This document shows positions 51,802 to 59,685 of a DNA stretch of 64,000 nt, one piece after another (within the stretch, counting starts at the first letter, position 1; each line of letters begins with the position of its first letter). The DNA comes from Lewinellaceae bacterium (GTDB taxonomy: Bacteria; Bacteroidota; Bacteroidia; Chitinophagales; Saprospiraceae): contig JACJYQ010000003.1 of NCBI GenBank assembly GCA_020636025.1, forward strand, positions 62,001 to 126,000. Reading direction: 5' to 3'. The notes under the pieces are model-generated. The model had not been told where the DNA came from. It made no database searches and saw only the letters and a program-made list of their open reading frames with translations. The position numbers and the translations under genes were made by a program.

Positions 51802-52704
51802 TCAAGGTTCAACCTCCCATATAATCGCACGCTGATCATCGCTTGCCGAGACAAGCATTTCCGGCAACCACAACAAGCGATTCACCGAATTTATATGTCC
51901 GCCATGGCGAATGGTGTCAAGTACTTTTAGCAACTTTAAACTGTAGGTATCCCAGATCTTAATGGTCTTGTCCCGGCTGGCGGTGGCAAACAGCGATCCA
52001 TCGGGTGAAAAAGCAAGGTGATTGATGGTAAACATGTGCGCAGCTTCCTTTGGTCCATTCAAATCGGGCTTTCCCTGTTCATTCCAAACCCGCAACCAGG
52101 CATCCCTGCCTCCGCTTAGCAATCGCTTGCCATCTGGCGTCCATGCCAGACAAAACACTGAATTATCGTGTGCAGAATGAATGGTGTAATTGATGACCAT
52201 TGTGTCAGCATTTACAACATATATATGTCCATCGCTGGCGCCAATGGCAATTTCACGTCGTTCCGGATGAAGAGCCATGCACCTCATTGATTCCCCTGAA
52301 AGTTGAATGCTCTCCAAAGCCCTTGCTTCAGCTATGCTCCAGCGGGTTAAAACACCGTCGCCCCCTGCCGAGTACAAATGATCTCCGAGCGGCAGCAAAT
52401 CAAAAACACCTTTTTTATGATGCAGGATATCCTTCGACTTCCCACCTTCATTGGGCCTTATCCAGTGTAAACCCCCATCCATATTACCGGCTACCAGAAT
52501 GTCTTGTTCCGGCAGTGAGCAAAGCGAAAATATCTTCGATTCCGTGCGTGCAATGAGCCGCCCTGTTTCCGGAGCATCGAGATTCCATTCCACGATCCAC
52601 CCGTCGCCGCCGGCACTTAAAAAAAAACGGTCACCGCTGCCTTCTGCCAAAGCATAAATGGCTGCGCGGTGACCGGTACACGGGTGTATCTTTTTGATTT
52701 GCAT
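51802..52704 (-). CDS. WD40 repeat protein
   Basis: A 300-residue soluble protein built of about seven WD40 blades. Clear GH..WD-type strands include GHRAAIYALAEGSGDRFFLS, CLAWTPDGKRLLSGGRDAWL and FSPDGSLFATASRDKTIKIW. It forms a single propeller without extra domains or a signal peptide, so it probably acts as a cytoplasmic scaffold. There is no enzyme domain. It stands alone, with the 110-bp inverted repeat (left copy) just upstream. Confidence 0.93.
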   Translation of the reverse strand: MQIKKIHPCTGHRAAIYALAEGSGDRFFLSAGGDGWIVEWNLDAPETGRLIARTESKIFSLCSLPEQDILVAGNMDGGLHWIRPNEGGKSKDILHHKKGVFDLLPLGDHLYSAGGDGVLTRWSIAEARALESIQLSGESMRCMALHPERREIAIGASDGHIYVVNADTMVINYTIHSAHDNSVFCLAWTPDGKRLLSGGRDAWLRVWNEQGKPDLNGPKEAAHMFTINHLAFSPDGSLFATASRDKTIKIWDTYSLKLLKVLDTIRHGGHINSVNRLLWLPEMLVSASDDQRAIIWEVEP

Positions 52705-52729
52705 TGACCAAAGTTAGGGCAGGCAAACC

Positions 52730-52839
52730 ATTTTTATAGCCACCGCAAAATGGTTGTGAAAACACTTGTCATACTGAACGCTGTTAATCAATGATTTAGC
52801 CGCAGGCGATTTTCAAAACCAAACAGCGTGAAGTATAAT
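52730..52839. repeat. 110-bp inverted repeat, left copy
   Basis: About 110 bases match the reverse complement of 57360-57468 at roughly 94% by eye. The element carries inner arms ATACTGAACGCTGTT and AACAGCGTGAAGTAT. It ends at the stop codon of the methionine gamma-lyase-like gene (52839). Confidence 0.85.
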
Positions 52840-54125
52840 CAAATCATGGCCTCATCAAATTCAAGTTTCGGTTCTGGAACGGCTTCAAGCGCTTGCTCAA
52901 GATCCCACCACAGATCCTCCACATGCTCAACGCCCACAGAAAGCCTCACCAGAGAATCGGTAATGCCGTATTCCAGTTTTTCCTGCGGATCGATACCGGC
53001 GTGGGTCATGCTGGCCGGGTGCTGCGCCAAAGATTCAGTACTTCCCAGACTTACAGCCAGCTTCACGATCTTCAGGTTATTCAGAAATGTGAATGCTTCA
53101 GACTCGCCACCCACAAGTTCCAAAGAAACCATTGCCCCCGGAGAACTGCACTGCTTTTGGTAGATCTCATAATCTTTACCATCCAGCGGCGTAAGCAAGC
53201 CGAGATAATGCACGTTTTTAATTTTAGGGTGTTTCGCAAGTCTTTGTGCAACCACCTGGGCATTTTCCGCTTGCTTTTCCATACGCAGTTTCAGGGTTTC
53301 CAGACTGCGCATCAAGAGCCAGCCGGTGTGTGGAGCGATCATATTTCCAAGGAAAGTTCGAAGCGTTTTAATTCTTTGAATCAACTCCTTGGAACCCAGA
53401 CTTGCACCTGCAATTACATCACTGTGACCTCCGATGTATTTGGTGGCTGAATACAACACCAGATCGGCGCCATGCTTCAATGGGTGCTGCCAAAGAGGCC
53501 CCATGTAAGTGTTATCCACTACTACCAGCGGTTTTTCTCCCTCTTTGTGAAACTGGTCGGCCAGGTTGCGGCACATCTCAATGTCCACCAGATCGTTGGT
53601 AGGGTTAGCGGGTGTTTCCAGATAGATCATTTTGAGACGATCACTCTTACCACTTTCGATAATGAGTTTTTCGAGTTCTTCCCGAGTAGCATGCGGCTTA
53701 AAGCCAATTACTTCAACTCCAAATTTAGTAAGCACGTGGTGCACAAAATGACTTGTCCCGCCATATAGCGGATTGCTGAACAAGAGCAGATCGCCGGGCG
53801 ACAAAAACTCAAACAATGCAGTAGCAATGGCGGCCATACCACTTTCGAATACAGCACAAGCCTCGGCGCCATCCCAAAGCGTGAGACGGTCTTCCAGAAT
53901 TTCCATATCCGGGTTATTCAAACGGCTGTATATCAGTCCGGGATGTTCGTCGGCTCCAACTTCGCGCAGACCATAGGCTACCTCAAAAAAGCTCTTTCCG
54001 TCTTCTGCCTTATTGAATACAAAAGTGGAGGTTTGGAATATCGGACATTTCACGGAACCCTCCGAAAGTTCAGGGCGGTATCCGTGCGACATCATCAGGG
54101 TTTCGGGTTTGAATATCTTTTTCAT
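52839..54125 (-). CDS. Cys/Met metabolism PLP enzyme, methionine gamma-lyase-like
   Basis: A 428-residue fold-type I PLP enzyme of the cystathionine gamma-synthase family. PLP-contact motifs are YSRLNNPDMEILEDRL, VVDNTYMGPLWQHP and the Schiff-base Lys229 in YSATKYIGGHSDVIAG. Candidate activities are methionine gamma-lyase and O-acetylhomoserine or cystathionine enzymes; the position divergent from an Lrp-type regulator favours amino-acid degradation. The extended N-terminus and the insertion EVAYGLREVGADEHPG near residue 50 resemble a family seen in Bacteroidota. The stop lies at the edge of a dispersed repeat. Confidence 0.82.
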   Translation of the reverse strand: MKKIFKPETLMMSHGYRPELSEGSVKCPIFQTSTFVFNKAEDGKSFFEVAYGLREVGADEHPGLIYSRLNNPDMEILEDRLTLWDGAEACAVFESGMAAIATALFEFLSPGDLLLFSNPLYGGTSHFVHHVLTKFGVEVIGFKPHATREELEKLIIESGKSDRLKMIYLETPANPTNDLVDIEMCRNLADQFHKEGEKPLVVVDNTYMGPLWQHPLKHGADLVLYSATKYIGGHSDVIAGASLGSKELIQRIKTLRTFLGNMIAPHTGWLLMRSLETLKLRMEKQAENAQVVAQRLAKHPKIKNVHYLGLLTPLDGKDYEIYQKQCSSPGAMVSLELVGGESEAFTFLNNLKIVKLAVSLGSTESLAQHPASMTHAGIDPQEKLEYGITDSLVRLSVGVEHVEDLWWDLEQALEAVPEPKLEFDEAMI

Positions 54126-54264
54126 GACTGGCAGATAATTTTTTCTGCAAAGTTCAGTATTGTAGTTTATTAATCTAATGATATATATTATTTAAGAGTA
54201 TAATTCTAGTTTATTTAAATTATGTAGTTGTTAATTCTATTTCATTTGTAATTTTGTGTTTGTC

Positions 54265-54744
54265 ATGGAAAAAAAATCTCCCAGTCTTGACAAGACCGAC
54301 AGAACCATTTTAGCACTCTTGCAAAAAGATGCCTCTTTAACGACAAAAGAATTGTCGGCCAGATTGAATCTGACTACTACGCCTGTGTTTGAACGGGTGA
54401 AACGACTAAGCCGGGAAGGCTATATTCAGGGATACACAGCCATTTTGGACCGCAAAAAAGCAGGTGTGCCGATGCTCATCTTTTGTGACGTTTCATTAAA
54501 AGAACACAACAGAGAATATTTATTGCGTTTTGAGCAACAGATCACCTCTTTACCCGAGGTAATTGAATGTCATCACATTGCCGGCGCCTTTGATTATCTG
54601 CTCAAAGTGGTGGCCCGGGATATGGATGGCTACCAGCAGTTTGTAAAGGAAAAGCTGGCCGTGCTGGAGAACATCGGCCGGGTGCAGAGCTATTTTGTTA
54701 TGTCGGAGGTGAAGAATACCACGGAGATTCCGGTGTCGGTGTAG
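54265..54744 (+). CDS. Lrp/AsnC family transcriptional regulator
   Basis: A 159-residue protein with an N-terminal winged HTH (LDKTDRTILALLQKDASLTT, then RLNLTTTPVFERVKRLSREG) and a RAM/AsnC ligand domain (EVIECHHIAGAFDYLLKVVA). It is divergent from the methionine gamma-lyase-like gene across an A/T-rich region of about 140 bases, which fits an amino-acid-responsive regulator controlling that neighbour. TAATTTTG at 54249-54256 is a plausible -7 box, which would place the RNA start very near the ATG. A GTG at 54256 in frame is less likely to be the start. Confidence 0.9.
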   Translation: MEKKSPSLDKTDRTILALLQKDASLTTKELSARLNLTTTPVFERVKRLSREGYIQGYTAILDRKKAGVPMLIFCDVSLKEHNREYLLRFEQQITSLPEVIECHHIAGAFDYLLKVVARDMDGYQQFVKEKLAVLENIGRVQSYFVMSEVKNTTEIPVSV

Positions 54745-54769
54745 GTAGCATTGTTGAGCACCTGGTCTC

Positions 54770-54930
54770 AATAAAAAAGGTGCGGAGCACCGAAACGTCA
54801 TTAGCAAAATGAATTAAATGAAAATAACAAGGTGCAGCGCACCGCAATTTTGGGTTACGTGTCGGCGCGCTGCGCCTAAATGATTATTTGTCGTTGATGT
54901 CTACAAACATTTCGGTGCGCTGCACCTTTC
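54770..54930. repeat. GGTGC(A/G)G(C/A)GCACC palindrome cluster
   Basis: Four related palindromes: AAGGTGCGGAGCACCGAAAC near 54777, AAGGTGCAGCGCACCGCAAT near 54830, a GGCGCGCTGCGCC copy near 54865, and an inverted TTTCGGTGCGCTGCACCTTT near 54910. They fill the gap between the convergent lrp-type and DUF2461 genes and could serve as transcription terminators for both. Confidence 0.75.
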
Positions 54931-54939
54931 TTATTAAAA

Positions 54940-55614
54940 TCACTCTGTTGACCTGTTCAGAAAACGATCAAAAGGATACAAAGCCCTAAAAGCTTTGGCG
55001 CAGTGCTCCAGAAAATCAGGGGAAACTACTTCTTTGTCGCTCAGCTTATGCGAAGCCAGAAAACTTTTGTGCTTCAATAATTCGATGGCCGGATGATCGG
55101 CCTCATAGCCTATCGGGTTTCTTTTGAGTTTTTCTCCTTCAATCTCGCCGAAATAATGCTTGAAGTCCTTGTTGTTTAGGATTCCCTGAAACTCATCCAG
55201 GTTATAGCTGATTTCTTGTCGAATGGCTTTTAACCAGTTGCTTTCCGGCAAATAGGCGCCACCGGCCAGCATGGTTTCTCCGCCGGGTTGAAGGTGTAAA
55301 TAATACCCGGCGCGGGTGTGTATCTCCGACTTTTTAGGCGCTGATGTAATGTGTGCACCGAGGTGGGTTTTATATGGTGATTTATCCGCAGAAAAGCGCA
55401 CATCCCGGTAAATGCGGAATACACAATCCTTTGCAGTAAAATGGGCTATGGAAGGGTCAAATGCAGCAATCTGTTGGATGAGGCCGTCCACGAATTGTTC
55501 AAATTCCTTTTTCGCCTGCTCGAAACGTGGTTTGTTTGCTGTAAACCAGTCGCGGTTGTTGTTTTCACTAAGGTCGGCTATAAACTGCATGGTAGCCTTG
55601 CTGATTGCTTGCAT
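54940..55614 (-). CDS. DUF2461 family protein
   Basis: A 224-residue protein with FIADLSENNNRDWFTANKPR at the start, then VFRIYRDVRFSADKSPYKTH and GAHI, and later GGAYLPESNWLKAIRQEI. All match the DUF2461/TIGR02453 family, which has no confirmed biochemical function. There is no signal peptide or membrane segment. The gene stands alone, with the palindrome cluster at its 3' end. Confidence 0.88.
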   Translation of the reverse strand: MQAISKATMQFIADLSENNNRDWFTANKPRFEQAKKEFEQFVDGLIQQIAAFDPSIAHFTAKDCVFRIYRDVRFSADKSPYKTHLGAHITSAPKKSEIHTRAGYYLHLQPGGETMLAGGAYLPESNWLKAIRQEISYNLDEFQGILNNKDFKHYFGEIEGEKLKRNPIGYEADHPAIELLKHKSFLASHKLSDKEVVSPDFLEHCAKAFRALYPFDRFLNRSTE

Positions 55615-55724
55615 AGGATATGTGTTTTTGTGCGATCAAATTTAGGGAATGAAATCCTAAACTAAACAATAAGTCAATCAAACATCATGTCGGATATCAG
55701 ATATCGTATTTTGTATGTCGGATA

Positions 55725-56198
55725 TTAACCCCGGGGAATCCACCTCCTAACGTTGCTACAATATTCGGCATACTCCGCCCCAAATTGTTGGCGCAAATGA
55801 GGCTCTTCATAAAGGCGGATAAACAAATTAAAAATCAGGAAAACTAAAGCCGTATACCCTAATAAGGGTAGTTGCCAAAAATAAACCGTTTCACCCAAAA
55901 GCATGCACACGACACCGACATACATTGGGTTGCGCACATATTTGTACAAGCCTTTCACTACCAAACGCCGGGCAGGATCAATCGGTGAAAGCGTACCCTT
56001 CCCATCTATTGCGAATGAAAAAATGCATCTGAGGAGTATATGCCCACCCACCATAAAAAATACCAACCCAATCCACTGTTGCCAGTTTGAAGGCCACTGA
56101 ATTTCTTTAATATCGATGAGAAAATAAGCGGGAACTACCAGAACTACCATGCCTGGACAAAGTACTGTCCAAAAAAGGCTACGCAGGAAAAGTCTCAT
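55725..56198 (-). CDS. Isoprenylcysteine methyltransferase-like membrane protein
   Basis: A 157-residue protein with four or five hydrophobic segments and the C-terminal motif GLYKYVRNPMYVGVVCMLLG followed by LYEEPHLRQQFGAEYAEYC, typical of ICMT/PEMT-type methyltransferase folds. The biological substrate in bacteria is not established for this family. A start at 56198 (MRLFLRSLFW) is preferred over 56228. Confidence 0.85.
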   Translation of the reverse strand: MRLFLRSLFWTVLCPGMVVLVVPAYFLIDIKEIQWPSNWQQWIGLVFFMVGGHILLRCIFSFAIDGKGTLSPIDPARRLVVKGLYKYVRNPMYVGVVCMLLGETVYFWQLPLLGYTALVFLIFNLFIRLYEEPHLRQQFGAEYAEYCSNVRRWIPRG

Positions 56199-56243
56199 AA
56201 TTACCTGTATTATCCCCAAACCAGGCATGAACCTTCATCAAAA

Positions 56244-56280
56244 CATTAGCTAATTATCAAATTAGCTAATTAACACATTC
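56244..56280. repeat. TTAGCTAAT-family repeat at the serA-like 3' end
   Basis: ATTAGCTAATTATCAAATTA then GCTAATTAACACATTC. It ends 3 bases before the stop codon of the serA-like gene. Confidence 0.7.
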
Positions 56281-56282
56281 AC

Positions 56283-57239
56283 TCACTTATCATCCCCGAA
56301 AAAGCTGATGATCTTATCAGCCAGTTCCATTCCAATAAGCGATTGTGCCTCTACCGTGCTGGCTCCGATATGCGGGCTGCAGGATACCAATGGGTGTTTC
56401 AACAAGGCTTCTTTTGGTGTGGGCTCGTTTTCAAATACATCAAGACCGGCGCCAATGACTTTGCCACTATCAAGGGCTGCCAACAGGGCATCTTCATCAA
56501 TCACGCCGCCACGTGCTGTATTTAAAACGAAAACGCCTTGTTTCATTTTATCGAATTCGGCAGTACTGAAGGAAGGTTTTCCGCTGCCGGGAATATGTAC
56601 GGTAATAAAATCGGCGACTTCCAGCACCTTATCCAGCGGTTCGGTACGCACTTTTACGCGGAGTGAAATATCTGAATAATCCGGGAGACTCAGGCCTATC
56701 TCGGCATCGGACACAAAAGGATCGTGAGCTCTAACCCGCATACCCATCCCGAGGGCAATTTGCGCCAGTTCCTGTCCAATACGGCCGAATCCCACAATTC
56801 CAAGTATTTTACCTTTTACCTGAAAGCCGGATTCATAGGCTTTTTTAAGTTTTTTGAAATCACCGCCTGTTGGAAGCTCGCGGTTGCTGCGTTGAAGCAT
56901 TCTGGAAAGTCCGAGCAGGTGTGCCATGGCCAGTTCAGCCACGGCGCGTGAAGAGGCTTTGGGCGTGTTAAACACCTGAATGCCTTTGCTTTGCGCGTAT
57001 TCCACGTCAATATTATCCAGCCCTACACCGCCGCGTCCGATGATTTTGAGCTTTTTGGCGGCGTCTAATACTTCCTTGGTGACTTTTGTGGCGCTTCGCA
57101 CCAACAAAACATCGTATTCTCCGATTTTGAAAGGCAGTTCGTCCTGCGGAATTTTCTGATCGTCAAGGAAATAGCTTGCTTCTTCGAGCAGCAAACGGCC
57201 ATCCGGATGGATTCCGTCGTTCACGAGTATTTTAATCAT
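56283..57239 (-). CDS. serA: D-3-phosphoglycerate dehydrogenase-like 2-hydroxyacid dehydrogenase
   Basis: A 318-residue NAD-dependent dehydrogenase. The nucleotide fold shows GKILGIVGFGRIGQELAQIA (GxGxxG-type), the catalytic Arg lies in VLNTARGGVIDEDALLAALD, and the catalytic His lies in VSCSPHIGASTVEAQ. The start KILVNDGIHPDGRLLLEEAS and GRGGVGLDNIDV fit SerA-type enzymes. There is no C-terminal ACT or regulatory domain, so it is the short form that lacks serine feedback control. A related D-2-hydroxyacid substrate cannot be excluded. Confidence 0.87.
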   Translation of the reverse strand: MIKILVNDGIHPDGRLLLEEASYFLDDQKIPQDELPFKIGEYDVLLVRSATKVTKEVLDAAKKLKIIGRGGVGLDNIDVEYAQSKGIQVFNTPKASSRAVAELAMAHLLGLSRMLQRSNRELPTGGDFKKLKKAYESGFQVKGKILGIVGFGRIGQELAQIALGMGMRVRAHDPFVSDAEIGLSLPDYSDISLRVKVRTEPLDKVLEVADFITVHIPGSGKPSFSTAEFDKMKQGVFVLNTARGGVIDEDALLAALDSGKVIGAGLDVFENEPTPKEALLKHPLVSCSPHIGASTVEAQSLIGMELADKIISFFGDDK

Positions 57240-57359
57240 GATCTTATAAAATCTTACAAATGCGGGACAAAGATAGTTTTTTGAAGTGCGAATAAGGGGT
57301 ATTCAGCGCGTATTAAATTATTTCGATGCAAATATGAATGAGGAGTGGATTGGACAGAA

Positions 57360-57468
57360 TTATACTTCACGCTGTTTGGTTTTGAGAATTGCCTGCGGCT
57401 AAGTCATTGACTAACAGCGTTCAGTATGACAAGTGTTTTCACAACCACTTTGCGGTGGCTATAAAATG
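57360..57468. repeat. 110-bp inverted repeat, right copy
   Basis: Reverse-complement partner of 52730-52839. It ends next to the stop codon of the STAND NTPase gene (57469). Together the two copies bracket about 4.5 kb holding the Met-lyase, Lrp, DUF2461, ICMT-like and serA-like genes. Confidence 0.85.
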
Positions 57469-59685
57469 CTATCGCAATTTTCGCTTGCAGGCATCAAGCT
57501 TCTGGTCCAGATACTGGCTGATGGGTGTGTTTAACTGAAGCTCATCTTGCAGGGCGTGCTGGTCTTCCGGATGCTCGGGCAAGATATCCTGCATTTGCTG
57601 CAAACGGGTTAATGCTTGTCCCCAAACCTCAGCTTCATTAAATACCTCATAATCTTTTTGACTGATCTTGAACTCCCGAATGAGGATTTTGAGCGCGTTC
57701 CCGCGTCTGTTCTCCAACAATCGCAGTCGATTCATGATCAGGCTGGTGTCGACCCTCGGAACAAGTTTGTTGCCAGGTATAAGCAACAAATTCTCAGTCA
57801 CCATAGTGTGATATAGTCTTGTTTCATCTATCGCAGCCCGATAGGCTGTAAGTGCTTCAGCGTAATTGTCGGTAAACATCAGCGAGTCGGCATTGGAAAG
57901 GGCCAGAATGCTGTGACGGTAAGCTACGTTTAGTGTTTCTGCTACAGCCTTCTCGTCTGCCACTTCTTTGGGCGGGGTTGAATTTCGCAGTATCCATACA
58001 CGGTTCTCGTGTTGGAGTAATTCGTCATACCCGTTCAGCGCTGCATCGTACTGTTCTATGTAAACATTTCGTTCAGCAGCCCGTAATTGCCGTAGTGAAC
58101 TATTGATATAGTCTCGTATAAACCAGGCCCCAAAGGCCATAGACACCAGTAATGTAATGGTTGAGGTCAGGGCTGCAATCCGGGCCATCCGCCGTTGGCG
58201 CCGGGTAGCCCTCAATTCTTTTTCCACTTCCTCTCTTCGAGCAGCTTCTTCTGCAATGCGCGCTTCATAAGCAGCTTTTTCTCTTTCGGCTTCTTCTTTA
58301 TATCTGCGCTTGTTACGCGATTCTATGATGGCCGGCAGTAAAGTATCGTGACTGATCTCGTAGTAAAAATCATCGAGCCTTGGTTCTTTCCTCAGCAGAC
58401 GGCTTTTATCAACCAATGTATTGAGAAAGTCTATGGTAACATCGTATTCATCCAGCAATGTATCATCCACCACGCTGTTTCTACGGTTACCGGGCGTGAT
58501 CAGACTTTCTTCAATGAGTCGCCTGGCCAGTTCGCGAAGGTCGGCAACATCCATCTTGATCAATTCAAGATCCTGCTCGCTTTGCGAGGCAAATTGTTGT
58601 GATTTTTGCTGAATCCGGTCGATGTAGGCTTTGGGGAAGTTATCCAGCTGATTGGCATAAAAGTTCCGGATGGATGATTTTAGGCCTTCTTTTCCATCAT
58701 AAAATGGCGGTGTAACTTCAAATTCAGCTGCCTGCTGATAATCAATGATCTTCTCCTCCACGTCCATGCAGACGATCTGAAGGTTAACCGCTTCTATCTC
58801 ATCCTTCTTTTTTAACAAAGGGTTATCGTCCTCACGGTCATCTTTACCTTCCACCATATTACCCGCCAAAAAGTCGATCATTTCCGACAATGCCTCCTCT
58901 GAGTATTGAAAAATCGGGCTGCTGAACTCCCCGGCGGCCCGGGCGGGCATGACTATGGCGGTTTGTGCCTTTTCTCTATTGAGCGGGAGTAGCTGATATC
59001 TGTTTTTCAGAATTCCTGGAATGATGTCGCTCATCCCGTCGATCATGTGTAGAAAATCGGAGCGGATACTCAGTACAATGCGTACATCGGGCGTTTCTTC
59101 CCACCAGCGCATGGTTTCCATGTCTATTTCGCCCGACTGAAAAGATTGCAGCAGGTCGCTGCGCAGGTCTTCGGGCATGGTTCCGTTTGCCAAATCGGCG
59201 AGTTCAGTTAGAAACTGCCTCCTGCTAATTTCAGCATGGGAAAGTGTAAAGGTCTCTTCAAACTGATCGAAAACGAGTACGGGTGTGGCAGGCAAACCTT
59301 TCAGATCAAATTCCAGCCGCTTCATTTGCTCCCACAGTGAAACATGTTTGCCGGGTCTTTCCCCTGTTGTATTTCTACCGCTTACATGCGGCGTGTTTCG
59401 TAAAATGGAATCAAGACTGTCCAGGATCATCTTATCGCTTCGCTCAGTACGAAGCATGATCGGAACATAGTCATGGCGTTCCAGTTCTGGCGCCACACCT
59501 GCTTGCAGCAAGGATGTTTTACCGATGCCGGATTTCGCAAACAACACAACCAGTCTTTCTCTTAGGATCAGGTTGCTCAAACGTTGAACATCCTCCTGCC
59601 TGCCGTGAAATACGGCTTGCTGGCTTCGCTCAAAGGGTCTTAACCCCGGGTAGCGTCGCGGCAGGTTTATGGATGTTTTAGTCAT
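57469..59685 (-). CDS. nSTAND1-type NTPase with membrane anchor and helical tail
   Basis: A 738-residue STAND-class NTPase. The N-terminal YPGLRPFERSQQAVFHGRQE is the nSTAND1 entry motif. Walker A is FAKSGIGKTSLL (Lys56, Thr57) and Walker B is TPVLVFDQFEETF (Asp140, Glu143). A winged-helix region follows, then a Glu/Arg-rich coiled-coil stretch (about 465-500), one membrane helix (about 500-522) and a helical, TPR-like C-terminal region. Its start overlaps the stop of the upstream SIR2/TIR-like gene by one base (TAATG), so the two are translationally coupled. STAND NTPases switch effectors on after sensing phage or other cues. The membrane helix between ATPase and sensor-like tail is unusual. 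Confidence 0.85.
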   Translation of the reverse strand: MTKTSINLPRRYPGLRPFERSQQAVFHGRQEDVQRLSNLILRERLVVLFAKSGIGKTSLLQAGVAPELERHDYVPIMLRTERSDKMILDSLDSILRNTPHVSGRNTTGERPGKHVSLWEQMKRLEFDLKGLPATPVLVFDQFEETFTLSHAEISRRQFLTELADLANGTMPEDLRSDLLQSFQSGEIDMETMRWWEETPDVRIVLSIRSDFLHMIDGMSDIIPGILKNRYQLLPLNREKAQTAIVMPARAAGEFSSPIFQYSEEALSEMIDFLAGNMVEGKDDREDDNPLLKKKDEIEAVNLQIVCMDVEEKIIDYQQAAEFEVTPPFYDGKEGLKSSIRNFYANQLDNFPKAYIDRIQQKSQQFASQSEQDLELIKMDVADLRELARRLIEESLITPGNRRNSVVDDTLLDEYDVTIDFLNTLVDKSRLLRKEPRLDDFYYEISHDTLLPAIIESRNKRRYKEEAEREKAAYEARIAEEAARREEVEKELRATRRQRRMARIAALTSTITLLVSMAFGAWFIRDYINSSLRQLRAAERNVYIEQYDAALNGYDELLQHENRVWILRNSTPPKEVADEKAVAETLNVAYRHSILALSNADSLMFTDNYAEALTAYRAAIDETRLYHTMVTENLLLIPGNKLVPRVDTSLIMNRLRLLENRRGNALKILIREFKISQKDYEVFNEAEVWGQALTRLQQMQDILPEHPEDQHALQDELQLNTPISQYLDQKLDACKRKLR

